In this document: one piece after another, positions 16,729 through 24,011 of the stretch
How the letters are laid out: every line of letters starts with the position of its first letter
Position numbering within the stretch: position 1 is the stretch's first letter
Assembly (NCBI GenBank): GCA_903970545.1
Contig: CAJCJB010000074.1
Coordinates: 1 to 33,203 of the forward strand
DNA length: 33,203 nucleotides
Reading direction: 5' to 3'
Source: Candidatus Saccharimonadota bacterium
Lineage (GTDB): Bacteria; Bacteroidota; Bacteroidia; B-17B0; Aurantibacillaceae
The notes under the pieces: generated by a model
Told to the model about the DNA's origin: nothing
Seen by the model: the letters and a program-made list of their open reading frames with translations, nothing else
The model's database searches: none
Translations under genes and position numbers: made by a program

Positions 16729-18243
16729 TTATTTAAGCTTCAATACCTGCCCGATAGAGATTACGGCGTTCTTGCTAAGCCCGTTTAACTGAAGTAAATC
16801 AGCTACACTCATATTATGTTCGCGAGCTATCTTATAGAAGTAGTCTCCTTGCTTTACGGTATATGTAACCTCATTTGTTGTGCCGGTAGGAGCATTGCTG
16901 CTTATATTTTCAGCCAGTTGCTTTTTATCAGCCGTTTGCTGTGTTGGTGTTGCTTCATTCTTTTTATTTGCCAATACGGAGTCTTTAGGCACTATAGGTT
17001 TTTCTGTTTTATAAATAACAAGTTTTCTGCCCGGCTTCAAGCCTTTCTTGCCTACTAAATTCCAGGTTGTAATATCACTTACAGAAACTCCATATTTACG
17101 TGCAACGGTACTTAGTCTATCGCCTGGTTTTACTACATAAGTAATTTGAACTTCTTTAACCTGAGTTAGTGCAAGGTTTTTTTGTTCTTCGTTTTGTTTA
17201 CGAAGCATGGCGTAAATCTCTTCTTCATTGGTAACAAATTTCCCGATTACATTTTTAGGCATGGTAAGCACATTGCCTCCTGCCGGTATAATTTGTTTTT
17301 TATAAACCGGATTAAAGAATTGTATCTCTTCTACCGTTACATCTAAAACCCCTGCCAGTTGCTGAAAAGAAAGCGGTTCTTTAATAATAACCGTATCCAA
17401 CTCAAAATAGGTTTTACGCGGAACATCCGGATAGAGATTATGTTCGGGATAATAATTCATCACATAATTGGCAGCTATAAAAGCCGGTACATAGGCCTGA
17501 GTTTCTAAAGGAAGATAAGGGCGTATTTCCCAATACGTTTTTTTACCTCCGCTACGACGGATGGCGCGGTTAATAGTTCCCGGACCTGCATTGTAAGCAG
17601 CCAAAACCATTTGCCAGTCGTTAAACATTTTATATAAATCTTTCAGGTATTCTGCAGCAGCTATGGTCGCTTTATAGGGGTCAGAACGCTCATCAATATA
17701 GGAAGTTACGTTTAAACCATACAGCTTTCCGGTGGGGTACATAAACTGCCAAAGACCTGCTGCACCTGCTCTTGAACGAGCTATAGGACTTAACGCGGAT
17801 TCTATTACAGCCAGATTCTTTAACTCTAAAGGAATATTGTACTTATCAAATATCTGCTCGAACATGGGGTAATATAGCTGAGATGAACCCAGTATTTTGC
17901 ACATTAGGCTTCTCTTTTTTATGGCATAAAGCTCTATATAAGGCTTTACAGTGGCATTAAACTGCAAATCAAACGGAGAGGCCGCATCTAATTTGGCAAG
18001 ACGATTTTCATATACAAAATCCTCAAAACGGGGTATAGAATCAGGTGCATAATTGTATTTGTTCTTTTGTGCAGAAGGCTTGGCGTATAGTTTATCCAGT
18101 ATTTTTTGGGTAGAAAGGCTATCTAATGCAGCGGCAATAGGGTCGTCCTGCATGGTTTGTTGGGCAAAGGCCTCACCCCCAGCCCCTCTCCAAAGGAGAG
18201 GGGAGAGCATAAAAGCAAACAGATATATAATAAAGCCCCTCAT
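16729..18243 (-). CDS. MltD-like lytic transglycosylase with two LysM domains
   Basis: 504 aa from the ATG at 18243 (MRGFIIYLF); an ATG 18 bp upstream is also in frame. A signal peptide is followed by an SLT domain: the catalytic glutamate is in AVIESALSP (about residue 148), with GAAGLWQFMYPTG and the conserved AAYNAGPGTINRAIRR. Two LysM domains bind peptidoglycan, at about 366-410 (YVVKPGDRLSTVARKYGVSV) and 457-504 (YTVKQGDYFYKIAREHNMSV). It cleaves the glycan backbone in the periplasm. The signal peptide contains an in-frame GC-rich palindrome, encoding LSPLLWRGAGGE, between its hydrophobic core and the likely AFAQQ cleavage site. Confidence 0.92.
   Translation of the reverse strand: MRGFIIYLFAFMLSPLLWRGAGGEAFAQQTMQDDPIAAALDSLSTQKILDKLYAKPSAQKNKYNYAPDSIPRFEDFVYENRLAKLDAASPFDLQFNATVKPYIELYAIKKRSLMCKILGSSQLYYPMFEQIFDKYNIPLELKNLAVIESALSPIARSRAGAAGLWQFMYPTGKLYGLNVTSYIDERSDPYKATIAAAEYLKDLYKMFNDWQMVLAAYNAGPGTINRAIRRSGGKKTYWEIRPYLPLETQAYVPAFIAANYVMNYYPEHNLYPDVPRKTYFELDTVIIKEPLSFQQLAGVLDVTVEEIQFFNPVYKKQIIPAGGNVLTMPKNVIGKFVTNEEEIYAMLRKQNEEQKNLALTQVKEVQITYVVKPGDRLSTVARKYGVSVSDITTWNLVGKKGLKPGRKLVIYKTEKPIVPKDSVLANKKNEATPTQQTADKKQLAENISSNAPTGTTNEVTYTVKQGDYFYKIAREHNMSVADLLQLNGLSKNAVISIGQVLKLK
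18172..18206. repeat. GC-rich REP-like palindrome inside a signal peptide
   Basis: CCCCTCTCC (18183-18191), AAA, GGAGAGGGG (18195-18203) is a perfect 9-bp stem, preceded by CTCACCCCCAG. It is far richer in GC than its surroundings. Read on the minus strand it adds about 12 residues (LSPLLWRGAGGE) in frame to the transglycosylase leader. I recall the same SPLLWRGAGGE string in many Bacteroidota proteins and intergenic regions, as expected of a dispersed element. Confidence 0.65.
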
Positions 18244-18395
18244 TATTATGCAATAACGCACATTCTTTAAAAATGTTGTATGTGCAATGATATTAATATA
18301 ATCTTAAATATACGACTTTTTTAGCTGTACTTATCAAAGCAAGAGTGTTAAATAACCTTATTCACTTATTAATTTCATTAGAAAATCCCTTATAT

Positions 18396-18671
18396 TTTCT
18401 TTTTCCTTGACGAAAAAGAAACAAAAAGTCAAGACCAAACGATCTGCCACGCACAAGCCAAACTGCTCCGCGTTCGGTCGAGCTGCCCGCTGTTTCAAAT
18501 AAGGTTAATCTAAACTTTATGATTCGCTGAGTGCGGCTGGCGTCCACGAAAGGTGCGAACCGAAAGTTTTCTGGGCGATGCAGGGTTGTTTGTGTACCAA
18601 GAAAAGCTTTGGGTTGGCTTTCGTGGGGCACTTTCTTTGCTTCGTTTCTTTGGGCAAACAAAGAAATGAAG
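18396..18671. repeat. Hairpin-ended intergenic element upstream of recA
   Basis: The 614-bp gap between the transglycosylase and recA holds no convincing gene. A segment of about 276 bp is bounded by two strong hairpins: TTTCTTTTTC/GAAAAAGAAA (18396-18421, loop CTTGAC) and CTTCGTTTCTTTG/CAAAGAAATGAAG (18640-18671, loop GGCAAA, one wobble). The interior is clearly more GC-rich than its flanks. Open frames run across both strands but have no initiation signals. I recall similar sequence being over-annotated as short hypothetical proteins in Bacteroidota. It may be a non-autonomous mobile element or a structured RNA. Confidence 0.5.
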
Positions 18672-18844
18672 AAGAAAAAAGCAGCCAATTACAGAATTAA
18701 ACAACTTTGTTTTAATTGCAAATTATTTTAGCACATAATTCTGTTGTAAAACAATGATAAAATTAATTATACTGAAAATCAACTATATATAACAATATAT
18801 TGCTAATATTTTTAGTTTTTTAAAATTCGTGTTGTTCTTTAGCA

Positions 18845-18852
18845 TACCTTTG
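18845..18852 (+). promoter_or_regulatory. -7 element of recA
   Basis: TACCTTTG, an exact TAnnTTTG match, ends 23 bp before the recA ATG. The expected -33 region is AT-rich without a clean TTG at 20-22 bp. No LexA-type palindrome is evident between it and the start. Confidence 0.5.
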
Positions 18853-18875
18853 CCGAACCAAAACTTATAAATATC

Positions 18876-19931
18876 ATGGCTAAGAAAAACGAAGAAGCAA
18901 ACGATTCAAAAAAGATTAACGTAGAAAAGCTAAAAGCCCTACAACTTACTTTAGATAAGCTTGAAAAAACATACGGTAAAGGTACCGTAATGAAATTAGG
19001 CGATACCCAAACCGAAGCCATGGAAGTTATCAGTACAGGTTCTCTTGGACTTGATATTGCACTGGGCGTTGGCGGTTTACCTAAAGGACGCGTAATAGAA
19101 ATTTACGGGCCTGAATCATCGGGTAAAACTACCATGACCATACATGCCATTGCCAATTGCCAAAGAAATGGCGGTATTGCAGCCTTTATAGATGCCGAAC
19201 ATGCTTTCGATCGTTTTTATGCCGAGAAGTTAGGTGTTGATACACAAGGTCTTTTAATATCGCAACCCGATAACGGCGAGCAGGCTTTAGAAATTGCCGA
19301 AAACCTAATCAGCTCGGGTGCTATTGATTTAATTGTAATAGATTCTGTGGCGGCGCTTACCCCAAAATCGGAGATTGAAGGGGAGATGGGCGACAGTAAA
19401 ATGGGTTTACATGCCCGCTTAATGAGTCAGGCATTGCGCAAGCTTACCAGCGTTATCAGCAAAACAAATTGCTGCGTTATTTTCATCAACCAGTTACGCG
19501 AAAAAATTGGTGTAATGTTCGGTAACCCCGAAACCACTACCGGTGGTAACGCCCTTAAATTCTATGCTTCGGTACGTTTGGATATACGCCGTATAGGACA
19601 AATTAAAGACGGAGAAAACGTGGTAGGTAACCGCGCCCGTGTAAAGGTTATTAAAAACAAAGTGGCTCCTCCTTTCCGTCAGGCAGAGTTTGATATTATA
19701 TTCGGAGAAGGCATCAGCAAAACAGGCGAGATTATTGACCTGGGTGTAGAGCTTAACGTAATTAAAAAGAGCGGCTCGTGGTTTAGCTACGGCGATACCA
19801 AACTTGGACAAGGGCGCGACTCGGTTAAACAAATATTTAACGACAACCCCGAGTTAGCTGCCGAAATAGAGCACGTTATAAAAGAAAAAATAGTAGGGCA
19901 TGCCGAGCCTGTATTAGCAGCAGTTGAATAA
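18876..19931 (+). CDS. recA: Recombinase RecA
   Basis: 351 aa, full length. It catalyses homologous strand exchange and, in organisms with LexA, SOS co-protease activity. Walker [10 protein letters not shown] at about residue 78, the [10 protein letters not shown] Walker B strand, the MAW-like [19 protein letters not shown] segment and the L2 region [27 protein letters not shown] are all intact. A short lysine-rich N-terminal extension (about 12 residues) precedes the core. The gene is monocistronic, with its own -7 element and a strong terminator 35 bp after the stop. Confidence 0.98.
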   Translation: MAKKNEEANDSKKINVEKLKALQLTLDKLEKTYGKGTVMKLGDTQTEAMEVISTGSLGLDIALGVGGLPKGRVIEIYGPESSGKTTMTIHAIANCQRNGGIAAFIDAEHAFDRFYAEKLGVDTQGLLISQPDNGEQALEIAENLISSGAIDLIVIDSVAALTPKSEIEGEMGDSKMGLHARLMSQALRKLTSVISKTNCCVIFINQLREKIGVMFGNPETTTGGNALKFYASVRLDIRRIGQIKDGENVVGNRARVKVIKNKVAPPFRQAEFDIIFGEGISKTGEIIDLGVELNVIKKSGSWFSYGDTKLGQGRDSVKQIFNDNPELAAEIEHVIKEKIVGHAEPVLAAVE

Positions 19932-19966
19932 TTATTATCATTGCCATGGTAATCTTTATATAAAAG

Positions 19967-19991
19967 AACCCTTGCTTCGGCAAGGGTTTTT
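19967..19991 (+). terminator. recA intrinsic terminator
   Basis: AACCCTTGC, a TTCG tetraloop, GCAAGGGTT, then a T-tract (19987-19991): a perfect 9-bp stem directly after recA. It isolates recA from the AT-rich gene that follows. Confidence 0.9.
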
Positions 19992-20035
19992 CATTTGGGT
20001 GTTCTAACAGGTTTAATTAATAAATTGTATAAAAC

Positions 20036-21163
20036 ATGAAATTAGTAATACTTGGTGCCGGTGCTTCTTATGATGCATTTTATTGGTATAGAGATGAAAA
20101 TACTTTTAAGAATTGGAGAGCACCATTAGCTAATGAGATTTTTGAACAAAGACCTGATTTTTTAAATATTATTGATACATATCCAGGTTCTCATAGCGTA
20201 TTTAGCCAAATAGGTACAGTAGGAGATATAGAAGCTTTTTTCCAGGAACGTTATGAAAATTCTGTTAAGCATGGTAACATTAATGTAGAAAAGCAATTAA
20301 TAAACTTAAAGTTCTTTTTACAGCATTTGTTTTATCAAATATCGGAGAAGCTAAATTATGCTGGTAATAGCAATTTAGTGAAACTTATTACCCATATAGA
20401 TGACTATATTGCTAAAACAAAAGAAGATGTTTTAATAATTAGTTTTAATTATGATTTACTCATGGAACGTGCACTTTGTGAGCATTATTATGGTAAGGCT
20501 AAAAGCGATTATGATATAGGAGATTACTTATTAAACAAGATTAAGCTTATAAAACCTCATGGTTCCTGTAATTGGTTTAGGGTATCTTGTATTAATCAAG
20601 ATACAATAACGCCTCGTATGTCGTTTTCTGATTATTTGTTTAAGAATAATTTCACTCAAGAATATATAAATAGACAACTTGAAAAAGAATTTATCTGTGC
20701 ACCATATAGTGCTGGAAGCTTCCATAAAGGGACTAATAATAATTTTTATATGTTTCCTCAAATACATATTCCTTTAAAAGAAAAGGATGAGTTTACTATG
20801 CCTAAAGAACAAGAAGATTATTTAAATGAATACTTACCGAAAGTTGATGAAGTATTGATTGTAGGATGGAAGGGAAGTGAACAACATTTTAATAGAAAAT
20901 TGAAAGAACATTTAGGGAATAAAACTTTAAAAATCCAAGTTGTTAATGGTCCAAATCATATAAACCCAGCAATAGTTTTATATAATTTAAAAGATTCTAT
21001 AAATACAAATAATTCCAGTTTGTTTTTGGATGATTACTCTTTAGAGGGGATAAATGGCACAAAAGAATTTCTTACCTTTCTTTCAGAAAATAAGCAGGAA
21101 GGTTCTCTTACTTCCTTTTTAATTAAATTGGAACAAGGAAGAACAAAATCAATTTTTGATTAA
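20036..21163 (+). CDS. SIR2-like NAD-binding domain protein
   Basis: 375 aa, stand-alone. The motifs of the SIR2-like (STALD-type) fold are visible: the nucleotide-binding loop LGAGASYD (residues 6-13), PLANEIF (30-36), ISFNYDLLMERAL (135-147) and KPHGSCNW (173-180), which carries the histidine of the catalytic region. Such proteins hydrolyse NAD or act as NAD-consuming effectors in several bacterial anti-phage systems (Thoeris, DSR, SIR2-HerA). No partner (HerA, pAgo, TIR or NLR) lies nearby, so a defence role is inferred from the family only. It is clearly richer in A+T than recA, and it ends 48 bp before the leader of the large 21-bp array. It is probably acquired DNA. Confidence 0.75.
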   Translation: MKLVILGAGASYDAFYWYRDENTFKNWRAPLANEIFEQRPDFLNIIDTYPGSHSVFSQIGTVGDIEAFFQERYENSVKHGNINVEKQLINLKFFLQHLFYQISEKLNYAGNSNLVKLITHIDDYIAKTKEDVLIISFNYDLLMERALCEHYYGKAKSDYDIGDYLLNKIKLIKPHGSCNWFRVSCINQDTITPRMSFSDYLFKNNFTQEYINRQLEKEFICAPYSAGSFHKGTNNNFYMFPQIHIPLKEKDEFTMPKEQEDYLNEYLPKVDEVLIVGWKGSEQHFNRKLKEHLGNKTLKIQVVNGPNHINPAIVLYNLKDSINTNNSSLFLDDYSLEGINGTKEFLTFLSENKQEGSLTSFLIKLEQGRTKSIFD

Positions 21164-21211
21164 TACTACCTAATCCCCCACAACCCTCTGCCAACTTTAA
21201 AGCAAGCAAGC

Positions 21212-21749
21212 TGTTTTTGGCATAAATAGTGGTAAAATCAACGTTATGCTTGCATCGCTCGTTAGCATCCTTACATCGCTTCACGCGATGCTTGAATGAT
21301 TGAAGATTTTGCTTACATCGCTTTCAATTATCCTTGCATCGCTTCACGCATTGCTTGAATGATTGAAGATTTTGGTTGCATTGTGTTTAATTATCCTTGA
21401 ATGATTAAAGATTTTGCTTGCATCGCTTTCAATCATCCTTACATCGCTTCATGCGTTGCTTGAATGATTGAAGATTTTGGTTGCATTGCGTTCAATTATC
21501 CTTGCATGCTTTAAAGCTATCCTTGCATCGCTTTCAATCATCCTTACATCGCTTCACGCGATGCTTGAATGATTGAAGATTTTGCTTGCATCGCGTTCAA
21601 TTATCGTTGCATCGCAACAAGCTGTTCAAGCATCGCGTTAAGCGGAGGGAGGTTGCTGCAAAATTATGCTTGCATCGCGTTCGATTATCCTTTCATCGCT
21701 GCAAGCGATGAAAGTATCGCTACGAGCTATGTGAGGTTGCTTCAAACCG
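21212..21749. repeat. 21-bp tandem array 2 with conserved leader
   Basis: From 21246 to 21749 the sequence divides into 24 consecutive units of exactly 21 bp, without a single register slip; a 25th starts at 21750. There are three unit types: A near TTGCTTGCATCGCTTTCAAT, B near ATCCTTACATCGCTTCACGC, and C near ATGCTTGAATGATTGAAGAT. They follow one another as B-C-A, a 63-bp higher-order repeat seen from 21267, 21330, 21435 and 21540. After 21603 the units diverge. Hairpins form within it: CATCGC/GCGATG (21274-21290, again 21547-21563) and a perfect 10-bp stem TTTCATCGCT/AGCGATGAAA (21691-21713). The leader TGTTTTTGGCAT...AGTGG (21212-21232) matches that of array 1. Confidence 0.9.
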
Positions 21750-21863
21750 ATGTCTGGTTGGGGTTAGAGCATTAACGAAACGTTAAAGAACACTTCAGCA
21801 TAGCTTCGGATGATGTTTATTCTCAGCTACGTGATAAGGGAAATGCATAAAGCTATCGGCAAG

Positions 21864-21895
21864 TTGGATTTAGGGATGTTTTTTACCTACCTTTG
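21864..21895 (+). promoter_or_regulatory. rnpB promoter
   Basis: TTG (21864-21866), 21 bp, TACCTTTG (21888-21895). The exact -7 element ends 3 bp before the first paired base of the RNase P RNA, which fixes the start site at about 21899-21900 and calibrates the spacing for other promoters here. A small palindrome, TTAACG/CGTTAA (21772-21786), lies between the array and this promoter. Confidence 0.75.
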
Positions 21896-21898
21896 CGC

Positions 21899-22252
21899 TA
21901 AGCAGGCCGTTCTATCGCTGCGGGAATACCCGCAGAGGAAAGTCCGGACAACACAGAGCACCTAACCTTTTGAAAAAGAGGGTATGCAAAGGGCAACTTA
22001 GCATAACAGATAGTGCCACAGAAAATATACCGCCATGCTTCGGCAGGGTAAGGGTGCAAACGCGAGGTAAGAGCTCACGCACAACGGCAGCAATGCTTTG
22101 TGAGGAAAACCTTAGGGGTTGAAAAGCCAAATAAGTTGCGGTTTAAGCAGCTCGCTTATGTTTACTTCGGTAAACGCCGCAATGGGTAGGCCGACCAGAT
22201 AAATGATAGAAGCCGCGCAAGCGGAACAAAACCCGGCTTACAGGCCTGCTTA
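21899..22252 (+). ncRNA. rnpB: RNase P RNA
   Basis: About 354 nt, the catalytic RNA that matures tRNA 5' ends. The hallmark conserved segments appear in order: GAGGAAAGTCCGGAC (21936 onward), ACAGAAAATATACCGCC near 22018, GGTAAGGGTGCAAACG and GAGGTAAGAGCTCACGC near 22060, and AAATGATAGAAGCC followed by ACAAAACCCGGCTTACAG near the 3' end. The terminal P1 helix pairs TAAGCAGGCC (21899-21908) with GGCCTGCTTA (22243-22252). It is a type A RNA. An open frame on the opposite strand inside it is not a gene. A T-rich stretch follows the 3' end. Confidence 0.97.
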
Positions 22253-22300
22253 TTTTTTGTTTTACGAAGTAATGTCTCTTAAAGAGAGGTTATATAAACC

Positions 22301-23722
22301 CTACTTAATAAGTTTTTGGGTGTATTGATTATTGCCGGTAGTAACGGTAACAAAGTAAACCCCTGCACTTAATGCGCCCAGGTTAAGTTGCATTTTATCA
22401 GTTTGGTTTACTGTGTTTTCAATAAGAACTTTTCCAAGCTGGTCTGTTACTTTTACTGATAAAGTTTCTCCTGCATTTTTTACGTTGATGTTTACAGCAT
22501 CCATAAACGGATTAGGGTAAACAGCTACTTGTTGATTACCTAAATCATATTTTTCAATACCCACACCGGCTACACAAGCTACACCGCCTAAGCTTGCAAA
22601 ATCTGCACATAGTGATTGGTAATACTCATTTGCAACCGTGGCATCATGTATTACCATAAAGTTTTCATCGCTGGTAAAAGAAGCTGTAGAAGTCCAGTTG
22701 TAAGAACCACAACCCACCTGAGGGTCAGAAGTTGGATTGTTAGGGTCTACACATATCATTTTATTATGATAAATGTAAGAGCCTGTATAAATTTTTAAGT
22801 TAGCACCCATAGATGAAGTAAGGGCAGTATATGCACTGCTGCCATTAGACTGCTGATCCATAATACCAAAACCCGTTGCACCTGAGCTATATCTACTTTG
22901 CATTGCAGATGAAACAGAACTCATGGTAAAATCATAAATACCAAAATATAATCCATCATTAGCAGAGTTTACCACATTGGTTAAAGCAGTGCCAGCCTGG
23001 TCTTGCGGACTAAAAAACACATCTATAGGTGTGCCATTAACTGTGAAGCTGGTTACTGCAGAAGGAGTTTTTGAAGTACTAAACTTTGGAGAAGCACCCG
23101 GAATAGAATCTGAACCACCCCACATTTGGTTAAACTGAGAATCATAATCTTGAGCTAAAGGCTGGTTTTGAATAACCACCATATTATTATAATCATCGCT
23201 AGCCATTGAACTACTCCAATCAAAAGAAGAAGTAGAAATGATAGCCTGATTTGAATCGGGAGAATTGGCATCTATAACCACAAATTTATTATGCATAATA
23301 TACCCATTACCTCCTGTTTGATTAGGAGCAGACTCGGTATGAACGCGGGAACCGCTAAGTTCGCTTAAGCCGGAGTTTGGAGTACCATTAGCCGTATTAT
23401 TATATATCCACCTAACTATAACGCCTCTGGCTGCAGCATTTTTACAGGCTGTTGCAATACAGGAAAGTAAATCTCCGGCAGAAGAAGTATAATCATACTG
23501 GGCTATATCAACCGAATATTTTGCACTATCTATTAATTTCGCTACCGTATCCTGAAAATACTGTGTATAATAGGGGTTTGTACCCGTTGAAACCGCATTA
23601 TTTGGATGATGATTAAAGTAAACCTTAATCTTTGGATTTTGGGCTTTAGCATTAAAACTAAAGGCAATTAAAACTACTAGAACAAGTGTTTTAGCAAAGT
23701 TTTTTATTGTAAATTGTTTCAT
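22301..23722 (-). CDS. T9SS-secreted phospholipase D-like protein
   Basis: 473 aa. An N-terminal signal peptide (cleavage near AKAQ) precedes two PLD-type halves. Each has an HxK(x)4D motif: H144/K146/D151 in MHNKFVVID, and H319/K321/D326 in YHNKMICVD, each followed by a serine-rich strand. Both halves are intact, so phosphodiesterase activity is plausible on phospholipid or nucleic acid. The C terminus, from about residue 395 (VAVYPNPFMDAVNINV ... TQKLIK), is a type A T9SS sorting domain that sends the protein to the cell surface or medium. It has its own well-formed promoter. Confidence 0.9.
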   Translation of the reverse strand: MKQFTIKNFAKTLVLVVLIAFSFNAKAQNPKIKVYFNHHPNNAVSTGTNPYYTQYFQDTVAKLIDSAKYSVDIAQYDYTSSAGDLLSCIATACKNAAARGVIVRWIYNNTANGTPNSGLSELSGSRVHTESAPNQTGGNGYIMHNKFVVIDANSPDSNQAIISTSSFDWSSSMASDDYNNMVVIQNQPLAQDYDSQFNQMWGGSDSIPGASPKFSTSKTPSAVTSFTVNGTPIDVFFSPQDQAGTALTNVVNSANDGLYFGIYDFTMSSVSSAMQSRYSSGATGFGIMDQQSNGSSAYTALTSSMGANLKIYTGSYIYHNKMICVDPNNPTSDPQVGCGSYNWTSTASFTSDENFMVIHDATVANEYYQSLCADFASLGGVACVAGVGIEKYDLGNQQVAVYPNPFMDAVNINVKNAGETLSVKVTDQLGKVLIENTVNQTDKMQLNLGALSAGVYFVTVTTGNNQYTQKLIK

Positions 23723-23783
23723 GTTTTTATTTTTTTAGTAATTAAAATTCTTTCAGCTTTAGTGCTAGGGCACAATGTACAAT

Positions 23784-23815
23784 CAAAAATAAGTAAAATC
23801 AAGTTTTTTCGACAA
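23784..23815 (-). promoter_or_regulatory. Promoter of the phospholipase D-like gene
   Basis: Minus strand: TTG (23815-23813), 21 bp, TATTTTTG (23791-23784), exact -7. The predicted leader is about 58 nt. It lies 55 bp outside the left arm of the split terminator. Confidence 0.6.
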
Positions 23816-23869
23816 AATTGACATCTTAATTTTGATTGCTTTTTACCATAAAAGATAAATAATCCCAAC

Positions 23870-23889
23870 AAAAAAGCCCCGCTTAAATA
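23870..23889. terminator. Left arm of a terminator split by transposon insertion
   Basis: AAAAAAGCCCCGCTTA (23870-23885) is the exact reverse complement of TAAGCGGGGCTTTTTT (30618-30633), the right arm 6.7 kb away. Removing the transposon and one TA rejoins them as a 16-bp stem with a six-base loop and a T-tract. The most likely original role was to end transcription of the T9SS gene now at 30651-32234. Confidence 0.7.
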
Positions 23890-23918
23890 ACCTTAATTAC
23901 GCAAGTCTCAATTAAGGT
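23890..23918. repeat. Left terminal inverted repeat
   Basis: 29 bp, starting ACCTTAATTACGCAAG and ending AATTAAGGT, identical in reverse complement to 30585-30613. It contains its own imperfect dyad. Confidence 0.85.
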
Positions 23919-23940
23919 AATTTGGCAGAGCAAAAAAAGC

Positions 23941-23970
23941 AGAAAGGAGTCTAATTTTGGACTCCTTTCT
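23941..23970. repeat. Left subterminal hairpin
   Basis: AGAAAGGAGTC (23941-23951), an 8-nt loop, GACTCCTTTCT (23960-23970): a perfect 11-bp stem. It matches in sequence and position the hairpin near the right end (30538-30566). It could block read-through into the element or be bound by transposase. Confidence 0.7.
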
Positions 23971-23976
23971 TATTTA

Positions 23977-24007
23977 TTGGTCATTTAATTTCGATTTCTT
24001 ACCTTTA
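23977..24007 (+). promoter_or_regulatory. Possible transposase promoter
   Basis: TTG (23977-23979), 20 bp, TACCTTTA (24000-24007), one mismatch to TAnnTTTG. Transcription would begin at about the ATG (24012), which would keep transposase expression low. Confidence 0.35.
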
Positions 24008-24011
24008 ATTT

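Noticed and set aside
18362-18731. Protein-coding genes in the gap before recA (open frames on both strands)
   Set aside because: Frames overlap on both strands across a hairpin-bounded element, with no start signals and Phe/Lys/Arg-rich low-complexity content.
21246-21749. CRISPR array
   Set aside because: No constant repeat alternates with unique spacers; all units vary around shared patterns at a 21-bp period, and no cas genes are present.
21912-22130. Minus-strand 72-codon open frame
   Set aside because: It lies wholly inside the RNase P RNA gene.
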